64,000 nucleotides of DNA. It comes from SIAQ01 sp963767835 (GTDB lineage Bacteria; Planctomycetota; Planctomycetia; Gemmatales; Gemmataceae). The DNA lies in the NCBI GenBank assembly GCA_963767835.1, contig CAVYFY010000017.1:62001-126000 (forward strand), in the 5' to 3' direction. The notes beneath the pieces are model-generated. The model did no database searches. It was not told where the DNA came from and was given only the letters and a program-made list of their open reading frames with translations. The number at the start of each line of letters is the position of its first letter. Within the stretch, counting starts at the first letter, position 1. This document shows, one piece after another, positions 1 to 10,328 of the stretch. The position numbers and the translations under genes are program-made.

Positions 1-2651
1 AGGTTCAACGTGCCGCTATCGCCGAGATTGGTGCCGATGGGCAGGGCATTGCCGACGCCATCGGCGAGGGTGCCGCCGGTGATGGTGGTTGCGCCGGTGT
101 AGCTGTTGGCGAAGCTCAAGGTTAGGGTGCCGGGACCTGCCTTGGTAAGGCTGCCGCCGGTGCCGCTGATAAGGACACCGATATTGGCGGTGTCGGCGAG
201 GGCAAAATCATTTAGGGCGAGATTGTTGGCGCCGAGGTTGACCGTGCCGCCGGTGATGGCCAGCCCATTGCTGCCGCCGAACGACAGCGACGAGTTGGCG
301 GTTACCACGACATTGCCGGTGAGGGCGATGTTGCCAGGGGTTGGACCGGCGCCGGCGTTCACGGCAGCGCCGAGGTCGATCGTCGCCGCCGTGACCGAGA
401 CGTCGCCAGTGGCGGTTGCGGAGCCCAGCGACAACGGTGCATCGAGAGCGACGGTGTCGGTGCCCGCGTTGCCCTGCACGGTCAAGGCGGAGTTGAAGCC
501 CGTGCCCATCGCAGTGAACATGATATTGTTGGCGGCGCTGTGGCCATGGACGACCAGTGTGCCCGCGGGGTCGGCGAACGTCAGACTGGGCAGGTTGTTG
601 CTCAAGGTCGCCAGCGAGTTGGCGCCGCTGGCGGTGAGGGTGTCGGTCAGAGTCGTGCTAATGAGGTTGCCAGGATCGGGATTGATGGTCAGCGTGGTCG
701 GGTTGGCGGTGTCAAAGGCCGATTGGACGTTGGTGAAGAGGACTTCGTTGGCAGCGTTGCCGTTGACAACGAAGTTGCCTGCGTCAGCGCTGGTGGCGTT
801 GAAGGTGACTGAAGTTGGCGCAGCGCTGTCGGCAACGTTGATCGCGGAACTCGCCGGCGCACCTCCCGCGTAATTAACGGGCATGCCGATGACGCCATTG
901 GAATAATCGACGGTGAGATTGCCGTTCCCGCAGGCATAAATGGCGGTGAAGGAGGCTAGGGGAAAGTCACCGACTGAGGTGACGCCGTTCTGGAGCACCT
1001 GAACATCGCCGAGATTGCCAGGATCGAGGCGCAGCGTGTAGTTATTGCCTCCCATGTCAATGAAAAGGACGTTGCTGGAGGAATTCCCGCTGGCGCTGAC
1101 GGAAAGAAGGTAGGGGCCGGCACTGGCGGGAGCGGCGAAGGTGGTGCTCATTGCCGTGCTTGCGGTGGCCACGGTCCCGGGCAGGCTCCAATTGGACGTT
1201 TCGGCATATGACACTTGGCCCGCGCCATTCGTAAGCTGCACGATCGGGTAATTGGTGGCCGCCTGGGCATCGTCGCCGTAGCCGGCTCCTTCGCTGATGC
1301 CGTTGAGCTGCGTCCCAGCCAGCGTGAAGGCGCTGCCGTTGCTGGCGATGTTTGAGATCGTGGGCGCCCACGACGCATTTACCGTCCCGGATTCCGAGTA
1401 AGTCCACTCTTCGGTTCCGTCCGTGAAAAGAATTTGCCCGTTCGGCAGCGCCAGCATGCGCGTATAGTAGGCAGCGTCCGACTCGAGCTCCGTCGTCAAA
1501 GCTGCTGGGGTAGCCAACGCTGAGATCGAATTCGTCGTGTAGTTGTACTCGAAAATCCCCGACGGCGAGCTATATTGCTGGGAAGAGTCGGATGGAACCG
1601 AGGAATCCGCTACGAAAATGACATTGCCGTCGGGCAGGATGGCGGCGGAAGCGTCGTCGCAGGTCATGGTGTTTGGGACGACGGGCCCCGCGGTCCAGGT
1701 GTTGGTTGTGGGGTTGTACAAAGCCGTATTGTCGCTGACGCTGCCGAAACTGCCGTTGGCGCCGATCTGAAATACGTCGCCGTTGGGCAGAAGCAGCCCC
1801 GGTCCAAGTTCCGTTTCATTGTCTTCCGAAAGTGGCACCGGAACCGAGCCGGTGGCCGTCCAGGTGTTTGACGCACCATTCAGGTACTCGCCGTAGCCGG
1901 GCGACACATCAAGGCTTGCCCAAAGCTCGTAATCCAGGATGTTGCCCCCCGTGCCCGGAAGCTTAACCCAGGCCTCCTCGCTCGAGGTCTCGGGATAACC
2001 CGACACCCCCGGATCGATCTTGGTCGGCCCGGCGGACCAGGAGTTTGTTGAGGTGTTATAGAGGAAGGTGCCGCTGCTATTCTGATCTTGGCCGAGGACA
2101 TTTCCGCTGGGCAAGAGTTGGAGTGCGCCATCGCCAAATGTGCCCGCCGGGTCCAGGGAAGCCGGAATTGTCGCCATCGGCGTCCATGAATTGGTAGCGA
2201 TGTTGTACACCTCACCGGAATTGCCCTCGGTCTCGTTCCCCGAATTATCCGTGTATTCGCCCCCATAAACCAGAACCTTATCATTTGGGAGGACGACCGT
2301 GCCATCATACAGGCGTGACCCGCTGCTCGAAGCGAGTTGGGACCACGTTCCATTGTCGTAGCTTCCAGAAGAGTTGGGAGTCAGCAGGTACCAGGTGTTG
2401 GATATGTTGAAATTGCTGCCCGCGGCCATGACTGTGCCGTTGGGCAGAAGTTCCATGGTGCCAAGACTCGGATTGCCAGACGGAACATTGGTGAGCTGCG
2501 TCCAGCTCGGAACGACGCGGTCTTCCAGCGTTTCCACCTCGAGACATGAATGGCGGCGGGTCTTCCTGCGCGGCTTGTCGTCAATCGAATCTCTGAATCG
2601 ACGCAACCACTGCCGCCATTGGGAGAACGCCATGATGCAACCGCCAATCAT
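1..2651 (-). CDS. secreted kelch-repeat / autotransporter-type beta-strand repeat protein (3' end outside window)
   Basis: The frame is open from the ATG at 2651 to the left edge, about 883 codons without a stop, so the C-terminus is missing. Residues 42-49 read LEDRVVPS, the short N-terminal motif of many large planctomycete surface proteins; no classical signal peptide precedes it. Residues from about 50 to 400 contain kelch-like units (patterns such as LLPNGTVMAAG, NSWTPMATIPA, LYNPTTNTWTAGP) that predict a beta-propeller. The following region is rich in Asn, Thr, Gly and Ser, and ends near the edge with a unit reading GSLTKAGPGTLTLS then NSYTGATTITGGTL, typical of the autotransporter-associated beta-strand repeat. 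It is probably an exported or cell-surface protein with a propeller followed by a beta-helix. Its ligand is unknown. Internal starts such as the Met at codon 7 are possible. Confidence 0.85.
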   Translation of the reverse strand, partial: MIGGCIMAFSQWRQWLRRFRDSIDDKPRRKTRRHSCLEVETLEDRVVPSWTQLTNVPSGNPSLGTMELLPNGTVMAAGSNFNISNTWYLLTPNSSGSYDNGTWSQLASSSGSRLYDGTVVLPNDKVLVYGGEYTDNSGNETEGNSGEVYNIATNSWTPMATIPASLDPAGTFGDGALQLLPSGNVLGQDQNSSGTFLYNTSTNSWSAGPTKIDPGVSGYPETSSEEAWVKLPGTGGNILDYELWASLDVSPGYGEYLNGASNTWTATGSVPVPLSEDNETELGPGLLLPNGDVFQIGANGSFGSVSDNTALYNPTTNTWTAGPVVPNTMTCDDASAAILPDGNVIFVADSSVPSDSSQQYSSPSGIFEYNYTTNSISALATPAALTTELESDAAYYTRMLALPNGQILFTDGTEEWTYSESGTVNASWAPTISNIASNGSAFTLAGTQLNGISEGAGYGDDAQAATNYPIVQLTNGAGQVSYAETSNWSLPGTVATASTAMSTTFAAPASAGPYLLSVSASGNSSSNVLFIDMGGNNYTLRLDPGNLGDVQVLQNGVTSVGDFPLASFTAIYACGNGNLTVDYSNGVIGMPVNYAGGAPASSAINVADSAAPTSVTFNATSADAGNFVVNGNAANEVLFTNVQSAFDTANPTTLTINPDPGNLISTTLTDTLTASGANSLATLSNNLPSLTFADPAGTLVVHGHSAANNIMFTAMGTGFNSALTVQGNAGTDTVALDAPLSLGSATATGDVSVTAATIDLGAAVNAGAGPTPGNIALTGNVVVTANSSLSFGGSNGLAITGGTVNLGANNLALNDFALADTANIGVLISGTGGSLTKAGPGTLTLSFANSYTGATTITGGTLADGVGNALPIGTNLGDSGTLN

Positions 2652-2757
2652 TGAGGAATGAAAAAGTCTCATTAGGATAAACCACGGGGTCCGGATTCGC
2701 AACCACAAATTGCGTGAAATCGCCTGATTTCTTGACGTGAGGGCTTGGGTGCCGCGA

Positions 2758-3384
2758 CTACAGCTGCTGCAAATCGTGCGTTTTTGGCAAATCGTCCAGG
2801 CTTTGCAGGTCGAGCATTTCCAGGAACTTGGGGGTGGTGCTGTAGGCGACCTCGCGCGGCCGGGCGCCGGGGAGCGGCGTGATATGCACCAGGCCGCGCC
2901 GCACCAGTTGCCGCAATAACGCTCCGGAGTCGGCCCCGCGCATGGTATCCACGTCGGATTTGCTGACCGGTTGCCGATACGCTACCAGGGCCAGCACATC
3001 GATAGCGGCCGTCGAAAGCCGGGCCTCGCGCACGCCGCCGTAAAGCTTGTCAATGATGAAACGAAAACGTGGCCTCAACGTTAGCACCCATCCGGGCGCT
3101 TGCGGCTGGATCGCATACGGCCGAGCTTGGCGGCGATAGTCGGCGTTGAGCTGAGTGATGGCCTCGTCAAATTGCTCCTCGCTGAGCCCGCGCAGGATTT
3201 CTCTGGCCCGCTTGGCCGTCAAGGCCGTTCCCCCCACGAAAAGCAGCGCCTCGATGATCCGCAGCGCCGGCGGCGGCGTCGCAGCCTCCTCCACCGGCGA
3301 CGTTTCCAGCGGCACTTCCCCCACCAGCTCCGCGTAGGCTTGCCCCAATTCCTCCGGCGTCGTCGCCTCGTGCTCATTCGGCAT
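2758..3384 (-). CDS. scpB: SMC-Scp complex subunit ScpB
   Basis: This 208-residue protein matches ScpB, the winged-helix partner of SMC and ScpA in chromosome condensation and segregation. Residues from about 40 to 190 hold the two winged-helix domains, with the recognisable stretches RIIEALLFVGGTALT, IDVLALVAYRQPVSKSD and LLRQLVRRGLVHI. The N-terminus is acidic and probably disordered. It is the last gene of a minus-strand operon and starts 2 nt after the stop of the DUF420 gene, which suggests translational coupling. No scpA is in the window. Confidence 0.93.
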   Translation of the reverse strand: MPNEHEATTPEELGQAYAELVGEVPLETSPVEEAATPPPALRIIEALLFVGGTALTAKRAREILRGLSEEQFDEAITQLNADYRRQARPYAIQPQAPGWVLTLRPRFRFIIDKLYGGVREARLSTAAIDVLALVAYRQPVSKSDVDTMRGADSGALLRQLVRRGLVHITPLPGARPREVAYSTTPKFLEMLDLQSLDDLPKTHDLQQL

Positions 3385-3386
3385 CG

Positions 3387-3794
3387 TCAGAACCCTTCAA
3401 TGCAGCTCCGCAAAAAGAATACGCCGGTGATGAACGTCCCGGTCCACAGCACGCTAAACAGGATCCCCATCGCGATGTGGAGATTCCGCACGTGCTTCAA
3501 TCCGGTGAACAGCATGACAAACAGCAACACCGCCGCGGGCACGGAAAAACTCAGGTGCACAACCATGGCGTTTTCCATGTGGTGCTGATAATCGTCAAAT
3601 ATCCCCGGGCTGATGATGCGCACGATGACTTCCAGGCCGATCAATGCCGTTAGCGTCAGGGCGAAAAAGACGATATTGATGCGTCCGTGCAAGCGCGTGT
3701 TGCCGAGCGCCAGGGCGACCAGCGATGCAAGCCACAGTAGCGTGACAGCGATGACCGCGATCTTGAGGATGAGGATTACGATGCCGGGGTTCAT
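3387..3794 (-). CDS. DUF420-like membrane protein
   Basis: From the ATG at 3794 this is a 135-residue protein with four predicted membrane helices. It resembles the DUF420 (YozB-like) family: conserved His residues lie between the helices (HGRINI, DYQHHMENAMVVHL, KHVRNLHIAMG) and it ends with a TGVFFL-type last helix. A longer in-frame start at 3854 would overlap the upstream acyltransferase and reads as non-coding, so I prefer 3794. The family is often found near respiratory or copper-handling genes, but nothing here shows its substrate. It sits 19 nt after the lpxL-like gene and 2 nt before scpB, so the three are probably co-transcribed. Confidence 0.7.
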   Translation of the reverse strand: MNPGIVILILKIAVIAVTLLWLASLVALALGNTRLHGRINIVFFALTLTALIGLEVIVRIISPGIFDDYQHHMENAMVVHLSFSVPAAVLLFVMLFTGLKHVRNLHIAMGILFSVLWTGTFITGVFFLRSCIEGF

Positions 3795-3813
3795 GATGTA
3801 ATGATACAAGCCG

Positions 3814-4743
3814 TCACGCCGCTTGTTTCGATTTTCGCCGCACCGGCGGCGCATGTTTCCAGCGACGGTGCACCCAAAAGTATTGCTCCGGCACTGCCCG
3901 GATCATCGTCTCCAGCCCGGTCGTGAACCGTTGCGTGATCGCGCGGACGGCATCCGGCGATTTCTCGTAATCCTCCGGATAAATAATGTCGATCGGCCAA
4001 ATGTGGTATTTTCCATCGACATGCGGGGTACCGCACACGATCATCGGCACGTTGTGCTCCAGCGCCATCAGTGCCACCGCCTTGTGCGTTGACGCAGGCC
4101 GGCCGAAGAAATCGACGAACAGCCCGCGCTGGCCCGCATCCTGATCGGCAAGCGTGGCGACCAGTCCGCCATGCGCGAGAATTCTTTCGATTTGCTCGAA
4201 GTCGCCGTGCTTGGCCAAGAGCCGCTGCCCGGTCCGTTCGCGGAAGCCGCGCAGGAAATCATCCAGATAGGGATTGTCGAGCGGCCTGGCGATGGCGTGA
4301 CATCGAAAGCCGAAAAGCCCGAGGATGTACCCCGCCATCTCCCAGTTGCCGAAGTGTCCCGTCACCATCAGCACCGGCCGGCCCGACAACATCAATTCCG
4401 CCATGCGCACCGGCTCATGCAATATTAGGTACTGCTTGTAATTGTGCAGGTGGTAGCGGCGCGGCATGTGCATGATCTCGATGAGCAACGTGCAGAAGTG
4501 CCGATAGACGCCGCGCACCATGCCGTCGATCTGAGCGTCCGCATACTGTCCGGGAAAGGCCTTTTGCAGATTCTCGGTCGCCACCAACCGATGCCGCTTA
4601 TTGATCTTGTAGGCAAGCCAGGCAAGCAAGCGCGCAAACATACTCCCGGCATCCACCGGCAGCGCCTGGATGATGCACACCAAAACCCGCACGGCGAGAT
4701 AGACGACATAATCGACAAAGCGTGAGCGCTTCTTGTCCGGCAT
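3814..4743 (-). CDS. LpxL/HtrB-like lysophospholipid (lipid A) acyltransferase
   Basis: This 309-residue protein belongs to the LpxL/LpxM/HtrB acyltransferase family, which moves an acyl chain onto a lipid A precursor or related lipid at the inner membrane. An N-terminal hydrophobic segment (residues 9-30) would anchor it. The catalytic block reads GHFGNWEMAGY near residue 130, where His and Glu are the expected pair. Downstream family blocks include LADQDAGQRGLFVDFFG and the C-terminal EQYFWVHRRWK. The ATG follows AAAGGAG at good spacing. It heads the operon with the DUF420 gene and scpB. It fits a diderm envelope; the exact acceptor lipid cannot be told. Confidence 0.9.
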   Translation of the reverse strand: MPDKKRSRFVDYVVYLAVRVLVCIIQALPVDAGSMFARLLAWLAYKINKRHRLVATENLQKAFPGQYADAQIDGMVRGVYRHFCTLLIEIMHMPRRYHLHNYKQYLILHEPVRMAELMLSGRPVLMVTGHFGNWEMAGYILGLFGFRCHAIARPLDNPYLDDFLRGFRERTGQRLLAKHGDFEQIERILAHGGLVATLADQDAGQRGLFVDFFGRPASTHKAVALMALEHNVPMIVCGTPHVDGKYHIWPIDIIYPEDYEKSPDAVRAITQRFTTGLETMIRAVPEQYFWVHRRWKHAPPVRRKSKQAA

Positions 4744-5024
4744 GGGCCACTCCTTTGGCAGCGGATCAGCATATCATTGTGGAAAGCACGGAAATCTGTC
4801 AAGGTGAAGAGAACATCAACATTACGAGCATGAAACGAATTTTCACGCACGAAGTAGCTTGTGGGTCAGGATTTGCGTCGATTCATTTCACGCAGACAAC
4901 CACACCACACCTCCCACAAAGGGAATCAAACCTGGATTTGGGAGCGCTGATTTTCAGAGCTCGGAAACGTTGCCCAGTGGTCGCCTCGTGCCAAACATAT
5001 CAAAATCCAGTAGCTCCAAGAATC
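4744..5024. other. intergenic, nothing recognised
   Basis: This spacer lies between the acyltransferase start and the first copy of the 518-residue-protein element. It should contain the acyltransferase promoter. I see no gene, RNA or strong hairpin in it. Confidence 0.4.
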
Positions 5025-5040
5025 TAGCCACCGATGAAAC
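5025..5040. repeat. left half of a CCACGGATG-type intergenic repeat, split by a mobile element
   Basis: The bases TAGCCACCGATGAAAC match the start of the inverted repeat seen whole at 22344-22442 and 34983-35096. The rest of this unit lies on the other side of the element, at 6740-6842. The split shows the element inserted inside the repeat. Confidence 0.75.
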
Positions 5041-6739
5041 CTGGCGCAGCCTACGGCCGCAACCACGATGAAGAGGAAAACGGCGACTCGTTGGAATAAT
5101 GTGATGTTATCTACGCATTCCATTTTTCCAGGAGCCGCCGATGCAATCCTTCTTACGCCGTTTTGCGCCCGTCGTCATGGGAGCTTTGAGTTGTCTGGAC
5201 AAGGTGCGATTTCGCGGCGCGGTTCGTTGGTTGGCCAAGCCGGCGGGCATGATGCACTTTCTTTGGAAGGTGCAGGTCTTGCTCAAGGATTTTCCGGTTT
5301 TCGCCAAGGACACGACGGCAACCTTGCGAACCGCCATGGAACAAGCGGCGATCGAGCAAGGTCGGCCTGTCGAATATTTGGCGAGCAAGATCGACAAGGA
5401 GAAACGCGCGCAGGAAATCGCCCAGCGTGATGGCGTCAAGGAGGGCCTCGTCGCCGTGTTCACTTGCGTCGAGCCCTGCATGACGTATCGGGTTTATGGG
5501 GTGCGGGAGACGAAAAAGCTGGCCTTGAAATTGGAACTGAGCAAGTGTCTGCATTATTACCATTATTATTTGGACCCGAAAATCGGCTGGATGCACACGC
5601 GGCAGCAGACGTGGTTCCCGTTCACGAACATGACCTGTCTGAATGGCCACGAATGGTTGGCCCGACAGATGGATGCCGCCGGCTTGGGCTACGAACGGCG
5701 TGACAACTGTTTCGCTTGGCTGGAGGATGTGGACCAAGCGCAGGCGTTGGCCCACCAGCAATTGCGTACGGATTGGTCGGCGTTGTTGGAGAAATTGGCG
5801 CGGCGCAGCAATCCGTTGCATGGGAAGCTGTTCAGTTTGCCGTTGGATTATTACTGGTCGGCGGAGACGACGGAATGGGCGAGCGACTTCATGTTTCGCT
5901 CGCAAAAGGAATTGGCGCAATGGATGCCGACGGTGATCAAGCATGGCATGCTGGTGCTGGGCAGTGCGGACGTGATGCGTTATTTGGGCCATCCGATTCC
6001 GGGGCATGGCGGCGTGAATGGGCATTTTCAAGGCGAGGTCATCACGGATTTCAAACGCCGGCCGGAGGGAGCGCGTGTCAAGCATCAGGTCAAGAAAAAC
6101 TGGATCAAGCTATATGACAAGCAAGGGACCGTGTTGCGGATCGAGACGGTGATCAACGATGTCGAGGGCATGAAATCGTATCGCGCTAAGGAGAACGATC
6201 CCGCCGGGCCAAAGGACTGGCGCAAGATGCGTAAGGGAGTTGCCGACCTGCATCGACGTGTGGAGATCAGCCAAAGCGCCAACGAACGCTATGCGGACTC
6301 CTTCGCGCGTGTGGAAGAATCGACAACGCTGAAGGACTTGGCCGAACCCGTGTGCCGGCGTGTGACCTGGCAGGGGCGGTCCGTACGGGCGCTGAATCCG
6401 CTGTCGAAAGAAGACGCCGCGTTGCTGGAGGCGGTAAACGCGGGCACATTCATGCTTCATGGCTTCCGCAATCGCGACATACGGGAGTTGTTGTACGGAG
6501 AACCGAAGACCGAGCAGCAAGGACGACGTGAATCGTCGTCGGTTACCCGTCAGATGCGGATGCTGCGGGCGCACGGCGTGATCGAGAAGATACGGAAAGA
6601 AAACCGCTACAAGGTGACGGACTCAGGCCGCCAAATAATTGCCGCCTTGCTGACCGCCCGCGCTGCCAACACCCAAAAACTGCTGGAGGCAGCGTAAAAA
6701 AAATCTTCGAAAGACGCAAAGAAATGAACCGTTTGTAGT
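5041..6739 (+). mobile_element. 1.7 kb repeated element, copy 1 (intact)
   Basis: Nearly identical DNA occurs at 14039-15738 and, inverted and truncated, at 17454-18618. Comparing the copies sets the ends: the element begins CTGGCGCAGCCTACGG and finishes AACCGTTTGTAGT. All three left flanks are TAGCCAC-GATG-AAC repeats, and both complete right flanks begin ACGGAT-AAACACGGAT. The two ends are not inverted repeats of each other as far as I can see. It carries one gene, preceded by about 100 bp of leader. Copies 1 and 2 differ by only a few bases, so movement was recent. Confidence 0.8.
5141..6697 (+). CDS. 518-residue protein of a repeated mobile element (candidate transposase, family not recognised)
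   Basis: The gene fills its element. The N-terminal half has a strongly conserved-looking aromatic block around residues 140-170 (CLHYYHYYLDPKIGWMHTR, then WFPFTNMTCLNGHEWLARQM). The middle contains LYDKQGTVLRIETVINDVEG. The C-terminal 80 residues look like a winged-helix DNA-binding domain (SVTRQMRMLRAHGVIEKIRK then RYKVTDSGRQII). I see no clear DDE triad and no HUH motif. I recall similar long proteins occurring in several copies in soil and planctomycete genomes, mostly as hypothetical proteins. A transposase role is inferred from multi-copy identity and insertion into a fixed target. It differs from copy 2 by one residue (Phe versus Leu in YADSFARVEES). Confidence 0.75.
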   Translation: MQSFLRRFAPVVMGALSCLDKVRFRGAVRWLAKPAGMMHFLWKVQVLLKDFPVFAKDTTATLRTAMEQAAIEQGRPVEYLASKIDKEKRAQEIAQRDGVKEGLVAVFTCVEPCMTYRVYGVRETKKLALKLELSKCLHYYHYYLDPKIGWMHTRQQTWFPFTNMTCLNGHEWLARQMDAAGLGYERRDNCFAWLEDVDQAQALAHQQLRTDWSALLEKLARRSNPLHGKLFSLPLDYYWSAETTEWASDFMFRSQKELAQWMPTVIKHGMLVLGSADVMRYLGHPIPGHGGVNGHFQGEVITDFKRRPEGARVKHQVKKNWIKLYDKQGTVLRIETVINDVEGMKSYRAKENDPAGPKDWRKMRKGVADLHRRVEISQSANERYADSFARVEESTTLKDLAEPVCRRVTWQGRSVRALNPLSKEDAALLEAVNAGTFMLHGFRNRDIRELLYGEPKTEQQGRRESSSVTRQMRMLRAHGVIEKIRKENRYKVTDSGRQIIAALLTARAANTQKLLEAA

Positions 6740-6842
6740 ACGGATCAAACACGGATAAAAAGTAGCATGGAAAAAGCGGCGATTAGCGCACGATTTCCCA
6801 TCCGTGTTCCATCTGTGTTTCATCTGTGGCCAGATTCTTGGA
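6740..6842. repeat. right half of the split CCACGGATG-type intergenic repeat
   Basis: It starts ACGGATCAAACACGGAT directly at the element end and finishes with the inverted arm CCATCCGTGTTCCATCTG followed by TTTCATCTGTGGCC. Together with 5025-5040 it would form one long hairpin repeat if the mobile element were removed. Confidence 0.75.
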
Positions 6843-6905
6843 ACTATTGAAATCGGGTAACCCGCCGCCTCCCACACCCGCCTTGCAACGAACCGGAGCC
6901 ACCTA

Positions 6906-9900
6906 TTACGGCATCCTGGCGCGCTCCAGTGCCGAGCGCAACACGGATGCGCGGGCGCTGCCTGGCTCGACCCGCTCCAGACGCGCGAGCTGGCGCCCGG
7001 CCTCATCCAGGTCGCCGGCGCGGATGAGCGCGCGAATATATGGCGCAAGAAAATACGCCTCATACGGCGCTTCGTCCACCGCCTCGGCCAACTGGTCCCG
7101 CGCGGCGGCGAGATTGCCGGCCGATTCGAGCATCCGCGCCAGCAGCAGACGCTCGTCGGGGGTCGGCGGTTGCAGGCGCAGCGATTCCTCGAAATGGGCG
7201 ATCACATCTTGGCGGGCCGACGCGGTCAAGCTCTGGATGAACCAGCGCACTGCGCTGATCGCCGACCGATTCGCCTTGCGATGGCTTGTGCTGCTCCAAC
7301 ACGGCGAGCGCCTGCGTGCGATCGCGCGGCGCCAACAGCACGGCCAAATGGCGGCGCGCGAGAATCGCATACTCCGCGGGGGCGAGCAACGCCGGCTCGA
7401 CCAACCGCCGATACGAATTCTCCGCCAACTCCGCCCGATCGGCCCAGCGAAAGAAATCGGCGGCGCGGGCCAGCGTGGCGACATCGTCCGGGGCGGCGGC
7501 GAGCGCGGCTCGATAGGCCTTGTCCGCCAAGGCCGATTGCCGCAACGCTTCGTAGCAGCGGGCCAACGTCAGCGGTTGCCGCGCCATCGGCACAACGCGC
7601 TTCATTTTGTCGATCTCCGCGGCCGCCTTGCTGCCCTGGTTGGTTGTCATCAAGAATTCCATCCACGCCACCCAGACATCGGGCGCTTGTCCGTCGTGTT
7701 CCAGGCAATCGCGCAACAGATTCTCGGCCTTCGCGCGGTCTCCGGCCGCTTGATAAATGTGCGCCAACCAAACGGCGTCACGGTAATCGCGCATCGGCAT
7801 GACCACGGCTTGCTCGGCCCGCCGCACCGCCAGCGCGGCATAGCGCTGATCGCGCATGCCGATCGCAATGTCGGCGCCGAGGCGTGCGATGTCGCGACTC
7901 AGCGGCTGCTTTTGCTCATATCTCGTCAGCTCGGTCTCCGCCTTGCTGAACTCGCGGCGCCGGATGAGCAACTCCAGAAGCCGCGCCATGCTCGCCGCCG
8001 GCACGTCGCCCGATTCCACGACGCGGCTGTACTGCTCGATCGCGGCGGGATATTGACCCTGCAATTCGAAAATGGCCGCCGCCAGCAGCGCGGCCTTGGG
8101 CCAATCCTTGCGGACCAGATCGATCTCCTCGAGCTTCTTGCGTGCTTGCTCGAGCGAGCCGTGCTGGCCGTGCGCCTCCTGCACCAATATGGCCGCGTCG
8201 GCGTAGCGCCAAAGCCAGCCGTCGGGCCCTTCGATGGCGCGCAATGCATCACGCCAACGGCGGGCGGCGTCGCGCTGGTTCTTCTGCAAGGCGAGTTCCA
8301 GCAGGGCGAATCGGCTGCGCGTATCCTTGGGAAGATCGTCCGCGACCGTCCGCCAGGCGTTCTCGGCACGTTCCGATTGGCCCAGGCGCGTCCAGGTCTG
8401 GGCCAGCTCGCGCCGCAGCAAGGCACGCTGTTCCAGGGTGAAGCCGGCGGGCAATGCTTGATCGAGCAGGGCCAATTTCGATAGATCGCCGGCTGCGCTC
8501 CAGAGCCGGCACCGGGCGAGACGCAATTCGAGATGATCGCCTTGCTCCCGGGTCGCGCGATCGAGAATCTGCTCGGCGCGATCGAAACGCTTGCGGCGCA
8601 TCTCCAGATCGGCAAGAGCGCACCAGAGCGGGATCGCCTGCGGATGCTCGGCATGGGCTTTGTCCAGGACAGCCTGGGCGGCGTCAAGATCGTTGCGCGC
8701 CGCCAGCATTTCCGCCCACAGGATCGGCGACTCCATATTGCTCGGCTCGGCGGCGGCTTTGGTTAACGCTTCTTCCACGTCGTCCCAGCGCCGCTCTTGC
8801 GCCGGCTTGCCCAACTGCCGAGCCAGCCGCGCCCGGCTCAGCAAGATCCAGTAGCCCGCGGGCAGCTCCGCAGTCGTCCGCATCGGCTCCAGGGTCTGCA
8901 ACGCTTCCTCAAGCCGGCCGTTGCTCCACAGCGCTGAACCCAAACCGATGCCGGCGCTTGCCCACGTCGGCTCGTCCCGCACCGCCCGGTGAAAGGCCTG
9001 CAACTCCTGCTCATGCTCACCGATCTGCCGGTAGCAATAACCGAGCAGCACATTCACCCGGCCGCTCCATTCCGATGTCGGCCCCAGATCTTGCCGCACC
9101 TCCTCCAGCAGCTTGAGAGCCGCCCGGTAATCCTGAGCGCCGATCAATAGCCGAGCCTTGAGATAATTGGGCAGCGTCGGCTTCAGGCCCGCCTTGATCA
9201 ATTCGTCGATCTTCGCGCGCGCCTCGGCGTATTGCTTCCGGTCGATCAACAAATCGATCAGCAGGATCGCCAGCTCGTTGGAGCGCGGCGAGCTTTTGAT
9301 GCCAGCCCGTAGATTTTCGATGGCGGTTTCAGGTTTGCCCGCGAGAATCTCGACGCTGACGATCTGCTTGACAAAGTCGGCGTTGTCGGGGAAGCGCTTC
9401 ATGCCGTCCTTGAGCAGCCGGCTGGCCTCTTCCCAGTTGCCACGTGCGCGGGCGGAGTCGGCGATTTCGAGCAGCACTTCCGCCTGATTCGGCCCTAGCC
9501 GATGAGCGGCTTCCAGATCGCGCACGGCCGCTTTCTCATCACCGCGCTGGCGCAGGAATCGGCCACGCAACAGGAACGCTCGGTAGGCATCCGGGTTGGC
9601 CTGCACCAGGTCATCCATCGTTTTCTGAGCCGCGTCGGGATCGTTCAAGCGATCTTGCTGGACTTCCGCCAGCAGGGCGTAGCTGCGAATCTGCTTCAAA
9701 TTGATCCGGATCGCGTCCTCGAAGCAGCGCGCCGCCTGCGGGTAATTCTTGACGGCATCGTAGCACCAACCAAGCATGTGCAGGATTTCCGCCTTGTCGG
9801 CCCAGGAATCCTGGAGCTTGCGCAGGTTATCGATGGCCTCGCCGACGCGATCCAGGAAAATCAGATTGTGGACGAGCCGCATCCGCAACGCCTGCTGATT

Positions 9901-10215
9901 CGGCTTGGCCCGCAGCACCTGCTCCATCTTCAGCACCAGCTCGACGCGCTCGCCGACATCGGTTGCGCGCACGTCAAGCGCCTCGGCATATTTTTGCAGC
10001 GTGTCCACATTGCCGGGCTGGAAGATCAGATACTGCGCGTAAAAGCGGAGGGCCTTGTCGTAATCTTTGTCCAGGGCCGCCTTATCGCCGCGTTGCAGGA
10101 GCCGATAGGCGTTTTGCCGTAGTTGAAAGGCGTGCAAGAAATGGGCGCTGACGCCGAAAACCAGAAGGCCGGCGAGGACCATCGCCACGAGCTTGACATT
10201 CAACTTGCTTGGCAT
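6906..10215 (-). CDS. membrane-anchored TPR repeat protein (one frameshift near 7250)
   Basis: The protein starts MPSKLNVKLVAMVLAGLLVF, one N-terminal membrane helix, followed by more than twenty tetratricopeptide-like units across about 1,050 residues (for example ALRFYAQYLIFQPGNVDTL and AARCFEDAIRINLKQI). The frame breaks after LEQHKPSQGESVGDQ. The TPR sequence resumes in another frame as VRWFIQSLTASARQDVIAHF and ends ALERARMP. The length is one base over a multiple of three, so a single inserted base in CAGCGCAGTGCGC explains it. Repaired length is about 1,102 residues. Such proteins usually scaffold complexes at the membrane; the partner is unknown. It stands alone with its own upstream region. 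Confidence 0.82.
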
Positions 10216-10328
10216 GGGGAGCGGTTCTCGGAAGGCGCGTTCTGGGAATTACCGTTATGCAAGTGTAGGTCACGAATTGCGGGCGAGAGCCGGGTTGGAA
10301 TGCGGAGATGGATTTTGCCGACGGACGA

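Noticed and set aside
106..873. Plus-strand 255-codon open frame of Ala/Val/Pro-rich sequence
   Set aside because: It is antisense to the large kelch/beta-strand protein, whose frame has clear repeat motifs.
5153..6085. Minus-strand 310-codon frame opposite the 518-residue protein gene, present in all copies
   Set aside because: It is repeated only because the element is repeated; it has no domain character, and the plus-strand frame is longer with a winged-helix end.
6826..8484. Plus-strand 552-codon frame
   Set aside because: It is antisense to the TPR gene; Arg/Gln-rich composition is typical of a GC-rich shadow frame.
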